From contig NZ_CP088252.1 in the NCBI RefSeq assembly GCF_021117385.1, positions 2,542,001 to 2,606,000 of the forward strand: 64,000 bases of DNA, written 5' to 3'. A model generated the notes under the pieces. It had not been told where the DNA came from and did not search any database. It saw nothing but the letters and a program-made list of their open reading frames with translations. Made by a program: the position numbers and the translations under genes. Source of the stretch: Frateuria soli (GTDB taxonomy: Bacteria; Pseudomonadota; Gammaproteobacteria; Xanthomonadales; Rhodanobacteraceae). The number at the start of each line of letters is the position of its first letter. The first letter of the stretch is position 1. Of this stretch, positions 27,376-35,234 are shown piece after piece.

Positions 27376-28758
27376 ATGGCCGTCAGCGCTTTCGACATCT
27401 TCAAGATCGGCATCGGACCGTCGTCCTCGCACACGGTCGGGCCGATGCGCGCGGCCGCCCGCTTCGGCGAACGCTGGCTGGAGGAGAAGGGCGTGCTCGA
27501 CCGCGTCGTGCGCGTGCGTGCCGAGCTGTACGGTTCGCTGGCGATGACCGGCCGCGGCCACGGTACCGACAAGGCGGTGCTGCTGGGCCTCGAAGGCCAC
27601 CACCCGGACGGCATCGACCCGGACCTGATCCCCGACATCCTCGCCCGCATTCGTGCCAGCGGCCGCCTGAGCGTGCTGGGCAAGCACGAGATCGCGTTCG
27701 ACGAGAAGGCCGACCTGGTCTTCAACAAGCGCCAGAAGCTGCCGTTCCACACCAACGGCATGCGCTTCTCCGCCTACGACGCCGACGGCATCGAAGTGGC
27801 CACGCGCGACTACTATTCGGTCGGCGGCGGCTTCGTGGTCAACCACGACGAGGCGGCCGAAGACCGCATCGTCGCCGACACCACCGTGCAGCCCTACCCG
27901 TTCTCCAGCGGAGACGAGTTGCTGGCGCTGTGCGAGCGCCACGGCATGACCGTCGCCCAGCTGATGATGGCCAACGAAAGCGTGTGGCGTCCCGAAGCCG
28001 AGACACGCGCCGGCCTGCTGACCATCTGGAAGGCGATGCAGCTCTGCGTCAGCCGCGGCCTGCGCTCCCCCGGCACCCTGCCCGGCGGGCTGCACGTGAC
28101 GCGCCGCGCCCCGGCCATGGCCGAGGAACTGCGCAACCAGCCCGAAGCGGCGCTCAAGGACCCGCTCACCATCCTGGACTGGGTCAACCTGTACGCGCTC
28201 GCCGTCAACGAGGAAAACGCCGCCGGCGGCCGCGTGGTGACCGCGCCGACCAACGGCGCCGCCGGCATCGTGCCCGCGGTCGGCCACTATTACCTGCGCT
28301 TCTGCCCGAAGGCGGACGAGGACGGCATCGTCGACTATCTGCTGACCGCCGCCGCCATCGGCATCCTGTACAAGGAAAACGCCTCGATCTCCGGCGCCGA
28401 GGTCGGCTGCCAGGGCGAAGTCGGCGTCGCCTGCTCGATGGCCGCCGGCGGCCTCACCGCTGCGCTTGGCGGCAGCATCTGGCAGGTGGAGAACGCCGCC
28501 GAGATCGGCATGGAACACAACCTCGGCCTCACCTGCGACCCCATCGGCGGCCTGGTGCAGATCCCCTGCATCGAGCGCAACGCGATGGGCTCGGTCAAGG
28601 CCATCAACGCCAGCCGCATGGCGCTCAAGAGCGACGGCAAGCACCGCGTGAGCCTGGACAAGGTCATCAAGACCATGCGCGACACCGGCCGCGACATGAA
28701 GGACAAGTACAAGGAAACCAGCCGAGGCGGCCTCGCGGTCAACGTCATCGAGTGCTGA
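27376..28758 (+). CDS. sdaA: L-serine ammonia-lyase, iron-sulfur type
   Basis: Deaminates L-serine to pyruvate and ammonia using a 4Fe-4S cluster. 460 residues, the normal length of the single-chain form. ATG 27376 gives the typical start ([20 protein letters not shown]). Cluster and substrate segments: [14 protein letters not shown], the [12 protein letters not shown] loop, [32 protein letters not shown] with conserved Cys residues, and NASRMAL. Upstream in-frame extension to 27229 overlaps the divergent glutaredoxin-like gene and is not used. Confidence 0.96.
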   Translation: MAVSAFDIFKIGIGPSSSHTVGPMRAAARFGERWLEEKGVLDRVVRVRAELYGSLAMTGRGHGTDKAVLLGLEGHHPDGIDPDLIPDILARIRASGRLSVLGKHEIAFDEKADLVFNKRQKLPFHTNGMRFSAYDADGIEVATRDYYSVGGGFVVNHDEAAEDRIVADTTVQPYPFSSGDELLALCERHGMTVAQLMMANESVWRPEAETRAGLLTIWKAMQLCVSRGLRSPGTLPGGLHVTRRAPAMAEELRNQPEAALKDPLTILDWVNLYALAVNEENAAGGRVVTAPTNGAAGIVPAVGHYYLRFCPKADEDGIVDYLLTAAAIGILYKENASISGAEVGCQGEVGVACSMAAGGLTAALGGSIWQVENAAEIGMEHNLGLTCDPIGGLVQIPCIERNAMGSVKAINASRMALKSDGKHRVSLDKVIKTMRDTGRDMKDKYKETSRGGLAVNVIEC

Positions 28759-28986
28759 GCTACCTCCGAAAGGGGCGGCCCCGGGCTTGCGGACGGGCCT
28801 CCAGTGCATCGGTCGCGAAGCCATCGTACGGCTCGCGCCTGCTCGACGGCGCGCCGCAACGGAAGACTCCCGTAATGCCAGCAGGCGCCCGGTTGCAGCG
28901 TCCAGGCTTCGCGCCATCTACGGCCTGCTTTCGACCGGGAGTACACCTGTGCCGTCGCGAACGGCGCTGGCTCTGGAGCCGCCCGG

Positions 28987-29385
28987 CTATTTGATTGCTT
29001 TTGCTTCTTCCTCGAGAAACGCCGCGCTGAGCGTGGCTTGCTGTCGGGCGAGCGGCAGCAGCGTCGGATAGAACTGCACGAAGGTCGTATCCACCGCGCC
29101 GTGTGCGGCATGGCAGGAATAACACGACGCGGCCTCGGGGATCTTCTTGGCGGAAGAGCCGCCCTCGAAGCCGAAGAAGGCCCAGCCGCCCTTGAAGCGC
29201 GCGGCATCCTTCACGTGCACTTCGATGCCCTGTACGTCGCCGCGCTGGTAGTGGCCGTGCTGGTTGATGGAACCCTTGCTGGCGGATCTCCGCACCTCCA
29301 GCACGATCTGCGTCTTGTCCGGCCAGGTGCCGGTACGGACGAACTCGCGGTAGCTTTCCGGATCGACGAACGTGTTGTCGAACAT
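28987..29385 (-). pseudogene. 5'-truncated cytochrome P460 family gene
   Basis: 132 residues remain from ATG 29385. They match the C-terminal part of cytochrome P460-type periplasmic c-haem proteins: FDNTFVDPESYREFVRTGTW, PDKTQIVLEVRRSASKGS, and a CxxCH haem site (CYSCHAAHGAVDTTFVQFYP). Family members have a signal peptide and roughly 50-80 further residues before this point. Here the frame runs back only 26 codons to a TGA, with no alternative start and no signal peptide, and no other frame upstream resembles the missing part. Without export the haem cannot be attached, so I treat it as a remnant. Confidence 0.6.
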
Positions 29386-29534
29386 CGGCTCGCCTTCCGG
29401 CGCCTTCTCGCGAAGGACGCGATGCCGACGATTCCGACCAAATGTCAGCTGGAAAACCGCTCACGGTACCGTTTCCGGCCAGAGGTGGACGTCCGGACAT
29501 CGCCGGAAGGTTGTGCGGGCAGGCGCCCGGGCGA

Positions 29535-29906
29535 TCAGGGCGTCAGGAAGAAATCCATGGGAATGAGCTCGACGGCCCATCCACCTTCCTCACCCAGCGT
29601 GGCGGCCGGGTGCATGGATGCGATGCACAGCGCCTCGTCGAGATCGTCCGCCTCGATGATGAACAGGCCACCCACCATCTCCTTCGACTCCGTGTAGGGC
29701 CCATCGGTGACGTGCGTCTTGCCGTTGCGCGGGCGAAGCGTCCTCCAGCCGTCCAGATCGCCAAGCGACGCGGAGATAAAGACTTTGCCGGTGGCGCGCA
29801 TCTTCTCGTCCAGCGCCGGGCATTGGCTGAGCAACGCCTCGACGTCGTCGGGCGCCATCGCGGCGAATTTCTCCGGGGTGAAGTAGGCCAGGCCGAGGTA
29901 TTTCAT
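29535..29906 (-). CDS. YCII-related (DGPF) domain protein
   Basis: 123 residues from ATG 29906, which has an excellent ribosome-binding site (AAAGGAG seven bases upstream). MKYLGLAYFTPEKFAAM, then VTDGPYTESKEMVGGLFIIE (the DGPF-type motif) and EADDLDEALCIA define a YCII-related ferredoxin-like fold. Such proteins often sit beside ECF sigma factors, but none is present here. Function unknown. Longer in-frame starts (to 30092) lack ribosome-binding sites. Confidence 0.85.
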   Translation of the reverse strand: MKYLGLAYFTPEKFAAMAPDDVEALLSQCPALDEKMRATGKVFISASLGDLDGWRTLRPRNGKTHVTDGPYTESKEMVGGLFIIEADDLDEALCIASMHPAATLGEEGGWAVELIPMDFFLTP

Positions 29907-30176
29907 GGAAGCTCCTTTGGGTATGGCTGCAATGACGACGAAATGGGCGACCCGAAATCGACGCACAACGACAAAGTTTGTAGCCGGCCTCGGCCAGCCT
30001 GTCGCATGGGACTGCGGGGGAAGCTCCTGCGAATCGCCTCGCTCGGCCGGTGATGGGCCGCCTCGTTGATCCGATCGCTGCGCGCCTGGCACCGCTCGGG
30101 ACGAAGCCCGACGCCTGACCTGCCCGATTACTGCAATGCGGCATGCATTGCCTCGACGGGCGATGCTACCTTGCTA

Positions 30177-30192
30177 TATAGATCGATCTAAA
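30177..30192. promoter_or_regulatory. LacI-type operator in front of the CutC-GH2-GH125-GH92 operon
   Basis: TATAGATCGATCTAAA: the core AGATCGATCT is a perfect dyad and only one outer base breaks the symmetry. It differs from the perfect site at 59767-59782 at one position and shares 12 of 16 bases with the 16296 site. It overlaps a TATATA stretch that could be the -10 box, about 95 bases before the CutC start. Confidence 0.8.
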
Positions 30193-30287
30193 CGGCAGGC
30201 AATCGTGGGTCAACCGCACCCGTCCCGAAGCGCATCCGCTTGCGCCACGCGCGTTGCGACCATCGTCGTTCGCGGGGCGGTGACCTG

Positions 30288-31055
30288 ATGCCCGCACCCT
30301 CCGTCGGCCTGCTCGAAGTCGCCGCCAACTCGGTCGCCTCCGCGCTGGCCGCACAAGAGGGTGGCGCCGGGCGGGTCGAGCTGTGCGCGGCGCTGCAGTT
30401 GGGCGGCGTGACGCCTTCCTACGCCGAGATCGCCACCGCGCGCGATCGGCTTACGATTCCGCTCTATGTGCTGATCCGGCCGCGCGCAGGCGATTTCCTC
30501 TACAACGACTTCGAGTGCGAGGTGATGCTTCGCGACGTCGAGGCCTGCGTGGCGCTGGGATGTGATGGGGTGGTCCTTGGCGTGCTGGATGCCGAGGGCC
30601 GCGTCGACCAGGCGCGTTGCCGGGCGCTGGTCGGTGCGGCCGGTCGACTGGGCGTCACCTTCCACCGCGCGTTCGACATGGTCGCCGACCCGGCGCAGGC
30701 ATTGGAGGCGGTGATCGGGCTGGGCTGCGAGCGCGTGCTCAGCTCGGGGGCGCGGGCGACTGCGATCGATGGCGCGGCGGCGCTGCGTGCCCGGTTGGAA
30801 CAGGCGGCCGGCCGGCTGGTGGTGATGCCCGGTGCGGGCGTCCATGCCGGCAACATCGCGGCGCTGGCCCAGGCGACCGGCGCAAGCGAATTCCATGCTT
30901 CGGCGAAGCGAGCGTTGCCTTCGGGCATGCGCCACCGGCCAGCGGGGCTGGACGACATGGCCACCGGCGAGTGGCGCAGCGACGCGGCGCAGGTGCGCGC
31001 GATGGTGTCGGCGCTGCAGGGCCTGGCCGCTCGTGAAACTCCGGTTTCATCCTAG
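30288..31055 (+). CDS. cutC: CutC family TIM-barrel protein
   Basis: 255 residues from ATG 30288. CutC features: LLEVAANSVASALAAQEGGA, GRVELCAALQLGGVTPSY, VLIRPRAGDFLYND, HRAFDMVADPAQALEA and the final ASEFHASAK. Long described as a copper-homeostasis protein, but the evidence for copper is thin and the TIM-barrel active-site cleft suggests an enzyme. Here it is the first gene of a mannosidase operon, 12 bases before the GH2 gene, and has the mannoside operator in front, which favours a role in sugar processing (inference). Cytosolic. Confidence 0.9.
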   Translation: MPAPSVGLLEVAANSVASALAAQEGGAGRVELCAALQLGGVTPSYAEIATARDRLTIPLYVLIRPRAGDFLYNDFECEVMLRDVEACVALGCDGVVLGVLDAEGRVDQARCRALVGAAGRLGVTFHRAFDMVADPAQALEAVIGLGCERVLSSGARATAIDGAAALRARLEQAAGRLVVMPGAGVHAGNIAALAQATGASEFHASAKRALPSGMRHRPAGLDDMATGEWRSDAAQVRAMVSALQGLAARETPVSS

Positions 31056-31067
31056 GCCGGCGCCCTT

Positions 31068-33734
31068 GTGACGATCCCGGCCTTGCCCACCAGAACGCGC
31101 TCGATGCCACGACTGGCCAGGCTCGCCGGTGCACTGGCGCTGTTGACGGGTCCATCCCTGGCCGCACCGGCCACGCAGCTTCTCGACCAGGGGTGGCAGG
31201 TCCGCCTTGCGCCCGACGATGCCCACCTGGCGAAGCACCCGCGCGCGGCCCGATGGCTCCCCGCGGCGGTGCCCGGCGCGGTGCAGACCGACCTGATGGC
31301 GGCCGGCCTGGTGGACGACCCTTTCGTGGGCCGGAACGAGGCGGCGATCCAGTGGGTGGGCCTGTCCGACTGGGTGTATCGCACGCGCTTCGAGGTCGAT
31401 GGGGCCACGCTCGCGCGCCGGCATGTGGAGCTGGTGTTCGACGGGCTGGACACCTTTGCCGAGGTCTACCTCAACGGGCACAGGCTCTTCAGCGCGGACA
31501 ACATGTTCCGCCGCTGGTCGGCACCCGCGAAACCCCGGCTGCATGCCGGTGCCAACACGCTGGAAGTGCGCCTGTACTCGCCCGTCAAGCGCCTGCAGCC
31601 GTGGCTCGAGCGGCAGCCGTACGCGTTGCCGGGCGAGTTCGACTCGGCCTTCGGCGACGAGCCCAAGGGCCGGCAGACAGCCAACTACGTGCGCAAGGCC
31701 GCCTACCAGTACGGCTGGGACTGGGGGCCGCGCATCGTCACCGAGGGCATCTGGCAGCCGGTGCACCTGGACAGCTGGGACGGCCCGCGCGTGGTCGCTT
31801 TCCATGTCGCGCAGAAGCAGCTCGATGCGCGGGCCGCACAGCTGGACGTGCAGCTGGAGGTCGACGCGGACAGCGATGCCTCGCTGCCCGCGCAGATCAG
31901 CGTGTACGGGCCGGATGGCCAGCCGGTCGCGCACCAGGTCGTGGATGTCGAAGTGGTTGCGGGCCACCGTCGCCTCGGCGTGCCGGTAACGATCGACCAT
32001 CCGAAGCGGTGGTACCCGGCCGGATACGGCGCGCAGGACATGTACACGGTCCGGGTGCAGGTGGGCGAGGGCAGCAAGCCCATTTACGAGGGCTCGCGCC
32101 AGATCGGCCTGCGCACGGTCGAGCTCCGCCGCGACAAGGACCGCTGGGGCCGCAGCTTCGCGTTCGTCGTCAACGGCATCCCGATCTTCGCCAAGGGCGC
32201 CAACCTGATCCCGTTCGACAGTTTCCCTGCTCGCGTCGACGAGGCGCGGATGCGCCAAACGCTCGAGTCCGCGCGCGCAGCCAACATGAACATGCTGCGC
32301 GTATGGGGCGGCGGCTACTACCTGCCGGACGCCTTCTACGCGATGGCCGATCGCATGGGCTTGATGGTGTGGCAGGACTTCATGTTCGGCGGCGCGATCC
32401 CGCCGCACGACGCGGCCTTCGTCGCGAACGTGCGGCAGGAGGCGGCCGAGCAGGTCGCGCGCCTGTCGGACCATCCTTCGATCGTGCTCTGGTGCGGCAA
32501 CAACGAGGTGCAGAGCAGCTGGTTGTCGTGGGGCGATCGCAAGGCGCTGCAGGCCTCGCTCGCACCCGCGGAAAACGAACGCATCAAGCAGGGCATGCGC
32601 GACCTGTTCGGCGAGGTGCTGCGCGACGTGGTTGCGCAGCACGACCCGGACGTGCCGTACTGGCCGAGCTCCCCCAGCCAGGGCGGCGACGGTTTCGCCA
32701 ACGGTCTGGACGATGGCGACTACCACTACTGGGAGGTCTGGTCGGGCGAGGCCCGGCCGGCGACCGCCTACCTGGACGTGACCCCGCGCTTCCAGTCCGA
32801 ATACGGCCTGCAGTCGTTCCCCGTCCTGCGCACGATCCGCGCCTTCGCCGGCACGGAACCGTTGCAGGCAGAGTCGCCGGTGCTGCGCGCGCACCAGAAG
32901 TTCGACGGCGGCAACGGCAACCGCCGCCTGCTCGACTACGTGCGGCGTGGTTACGGCGAACCGAAGGATTTTCCCGCGCTGGTCTACCTGAGCCAGGTGA
33001 TGCAGGCCGACGGCATCGCGCTGGCGGCCGAGCACCTGCGCGCCTCGCGGCCGCGGTCCATGGGTTCGCTGTACTGGCAGCTCAACGACCTGTGGCCGGG
33101 CGTGACCTGGTCCAGCATCGACAGCTACGGACGCTGGAAGGCGTTGCAGTTCCGCGCCCGTCGCTTCTACGCGCCGCTGCTGATGGCGGCCTTGCGGCAT
33201 GAGGGTACGACCACGGTATCGCTGGTCTCCGACCGTACCACCCCGATCGCCGCGCGCTGGCGGCTGCGGCTGATGGACTTCGCCGGCAAGGTGCGGCGCG
33301 AGGAGGCCCACGACGTGACGCTGGCGCCGCTGGCCAGCACGCGGGTTGCCCGCTATACCGATACGCAACTGCTCGATGGCGCCGATCCGCGCGCCACTTT
33401 CGCGGTCTTCGAGCTTCTCGCCGGTGGCAAGCTTCTCTCGCGTGACCTCGTGTTCTTCGCCCGGCCCAGGGACCTGCCCCTTCCGCAGCCCCGCATCCAC
33501 GCGCAACTCGCTCCCGCGGCCACGGGGTACAGCCTGACACTCGCCACCGATGCGCTCGCGCGCGACGTATGGGTGTCCTTCGGCGACCTCGATGCCCGCC
33601 TGTCGGACAATGGCTTCGACCTGTTGCCGGGTGAGCCCGTCACGCTGGATGTCGCCAGCGAAGCCTCCGCCGGAGCGCTCCGGCAAGCCCTGCAGGTGCA
33701 GGACCTTGCCCATGCCATGGGAACCCCGCCATGA
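31068..33734 (+). CDS. GH2 family beta-mannosidase, exported
   Basis: Exo-beta-mannosidase predicted to cleave the Man-beta-1,4-GlcNAc core linkage of N-glycans or beta-manno-oligosaccharides. 888 residues from GTG 31068; ATG 31104 (MPRLARLAGALALLTGPSLA) is an alternative that begins directly at the signal peptide. Domain order is that of GH2 mannosidases: jelly-roll sugar-binding domain (WVYRTRFEVDG, FDGLDTFAEVYLNG), Ig-like domain, TIM barrel with acid/base Glu in WCGNNEVQ (near 480) and nucleophile Glu in QSEYGLQSFP (near 578), then C-terminal beta domains. Neither start has a clear ribosome-binding site. Stop overlaps the GH125 start (ATGA). Confidence 0.93.
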   Translation: MTIPALPTRTRSMPRLARLAGALALLTGPSLAAPATQLLDQGWQVRLAPDDAHLAKHPRAARWLPAAVPGAVQTDLMAAGLVDDPFVGRNEAAIQWVGLSDWVYRTRFEVDGATLARRHVELVFDGLDTFAEVYLNGHRLFSADNMFRRWSAPAKPRLHAGANTLEVRLYSPVKRLQPWLERQPYALPGEFDSAFGDEPKGRQTANYVRKAAYQYGWDWGPRIVTEGIWQPVHLDSWDGPRVVAFHVAQKQLDARAAQLDVQLEVDADSDASLPAQISVYGPDGQPVAHQVVDVEVVAGHRRLGVPVTIDHPKRWYPAGYGAQDMYTVRVQVGEGSKPIYEGSRQIGLRTVELRRDKDRWGRSFAFVVNGIPIFAKGANLIPFDSFPARVDEARMRQTLESARAANMNMLRVWGGGYYLPDAFYAMADRMGLMVWQDFMFGGAIPPHDAAFVANVRQEAAEQVARLSDHPSIVLWCGNNEVQSSWLSWGDRKALQASLAPAENERIKQGMRDLFGEVLRDVVAQHDPDVPYWPSSPSQGGDGFANGLDDGDYHYWEVWSGEARPATAYLDVTPRFQSEYGLQSFPVLRTIRAFAGTEPLQAESPVLRAHQKFDGGNGNRRLLDYVRRGYGEPKDFPALVYLSQVMQADGIALAAEHLRASRPRSMGSLYWQLNDLWPGVTWSSIDSYGRWKALQFRARRFYAPLLMAALRHEGTTTVSLVSDRTTPIAARWRLRLMDFAGKVRREEAHDVTLAPLASTRVARYTDTQLLDGADPRATFAVFELLAGGKLLSRDLVFFARPRDLPLPQPRIHAQLAPAATGYSLTLATDALARDVWVSFGDLDARLSDNGFDLLPGEPVTLDVASEASAGALRQALQVQDLAHAMGTPP

Positions 33735-35161
33735 CCACCCGCCGCGACTTCCTCAGACTGCTCGGCACCACCGCGGCCGCCGGCGCCTTCGGCAACTTCG
33801 CCCGGGCTGGCACCGGTACCGGCTACGCCAGCAAGCGCCCGCCGCCGGGCAAGCGCCGCTTCACCAGCGCGGCGGTGGAACGCGAGCTGGCGCGCGTGCA
33901 GGCCCGCATCGGCGATCCCAAGCTGGCCTGGATGTTCGGCAACTGCTATCCGAACACGCTCGACACCACGGTCGAGCTGGGCACGCTCGAGGGCAAGCCG
34001 GACACCTTCGTGATCACCGGCGACATCGAGGCGATGTGGCTGCGCGACTCCTCCGCGCAGGTGGCGCCCTACCTGCCGCTGGCGAAGCAGGACCGTGCGC
34101 TGCAGCGGCTGTTCCACGGCCTGATCCGCCGCCAGGCGCGCTGCATCCGCATCGATCCGTACGCCAACGCCTTCCTGCCCGATCCGCACGCCCAGCCGCT
34201 GTCATGGGCACGCCAGGACCAGACCGACATGAAGCCGGGCGTCGGCGAACGCAAATGGGAAATCGATTCGCTCTGCTGGCCGATCCGCCTGGCGCACGGC
34301 TACTGGCAGGCGACCGGCGACGTCGCGCCGTTCGACGATGACTGGCGCGCGGCCATGCTCCTGGTCGTGAACACCTTCCGCGAGCAGCAGCGCAAGCACG
34401 ACCGCGGCCCGTACCACTTCCAGCGCACCACCGACCGGCCCACCGAAACGCTGGCGCTGGAGGGCTACGGCCACCCGTCGCGGCCCAACGGCATGATCCA
34501 TTCGATGTTCCGGCCGTCGGACGATGCGTGCGTGTACCCGCTGTTCGTGCCGGCCAACCTGTTCGCCGTGGTCTCGCTGCGACAGCTCGCGGCGATGAGC
34601 CGCGCCCTCCACCACGACGCCGGCTTTGCCGACGACTGCACCGCGCTGGCCGACGAGGTGGCGCTGGCCACCCGTCGCGACGGCCGGCTGCAGGAAGCCG
34701 ACGGCGACTACTGGGCCTACGAGATCGACGGCTACGGCAACCGCCTGTTCATGGACGACGCCAACGCGCCGGGCCTGCTCAGCCTGCCCTACCTGGGTTG
34801 CTGCGCGGCGGACGACCCGCTCTACCGGCGCACCCGCGAGCGCGCCTGGAGCGGGCACAATCCGTATTTCTTCCGCGGTACCGCGGCCGAAGGCATCGGC
34901 GGCCCGCACGAGGGCCTGCGCATGATCTGGCCGATGGCGATCACCATGCGCGCGCTGACCAGCCGCGATCCGGCCGAGATCCGCCAGTGCCTTCGCTGGC
35001 TGCGCGACACCGACGCGGGCACCGGCTTCATGCACGAGGCGTTCGACCAGGACGACCCGGCGCACTTCACCCGCGCGTGGTTCGCCTGGGCCAACAGCCT
35101 GTTCGGCGAACTGATCGTCAAGCTCGCCGATACGCAGCCGGCGCTGCTGCGTGCCCCATGA
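33731..35161 (+). CDS. GH125 family exo-alpha-1,6-mannosidase with Tat signal
   Basis: 476 residues. Twin-arginine export signal (TTRRDFLRLLGTTAAAGAFG). The family's (alpha/alpha)6 barrel segments are visible: WMFGNCYPNTLDTTVE, FVITGDIEAMWLRDSSAQV, KWEIDSLCWPIRLAHGYW, HPSRPNGMIHSMFRPSDDA, GTGFMHEAFDQDDPAHFTR and WANSLFGELI. GH125 enzymes are metal-independent inverting alpha-1,6-mannosidases of N-glycan and mannan breakdown; in the Xanthomonas nix cluster the GH125 enzyme removes the alpha-1,6-mannose after GH92 action. Translationally coupled to the GH2 gene; 73 bases before the second GH92 gene. Confidence 0.95.
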   Translation: MTTRRDFLRLLGTTAAAGAFGNFARAGTGTGYASKRPPPGKRRFTSAAVERELARVQARIGDPKLAWMFGNCYPNTLDTTVELGTLEGKPDTFVITGDIEAMWLRDSSAQVAPYLPLAKQDRALQRLFHGLIRRQARCIRIDPYANAFLPDPHAQPLSWARQDQTDMKPGVGERKWEIDSLCWPIRLAHGYWQATGDVAPFDDDWRAAMLLVVNTFREQQRKHDRGPYHFQRTTDRPTETLALEGYGHPSRPNGMIHSMFRPSDDACVYPLFVPANLFAVVSLRQLAAMSRALHHDAGFADDCTALADEVALATRRDGRLQEADGDYWAYEIDGYGNRLFMDDANAPGLLSLPYLGCCAADDPLYRRTRERAWSGHNPYFFRGTAAEGIGGPHEGLRMIWPMAITMRALTSRDPAEIRQCLRWLRDTDAGTGFMHEAFDQDDPAHFTRAWFAWANSLFGELIVKLADTQPALLRAP

Positions 35162-35234
35162 ACATGCCCACGGACCTTCCACCCCCTGGGCCGGCATCCC
35201 TCTTGCCGCCCACCGACCCACAGGAGAACTCGAC

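Noticed and set aside
29411-29500. Upstream part of the cytochrome P460 gene in another frame
   Set aside because: Neither alternative frame resembles the N-terminal half of the family or a signal peptide, so truncation is preferred to a simple frameshift.
31047-33713. Open frame of 888 codons opposite the GH2 beta-mannosidase
   Set aside because: Same antisense effect; the plus-strand product has both catalytic Glu motifs of GH2.
35151-35234. Longer start for the second GH92
   Set aside because: Adds 28 residues before a clean twin-arginine signal and overlaps GH125; ATG 35235 has AGGAG upstream.
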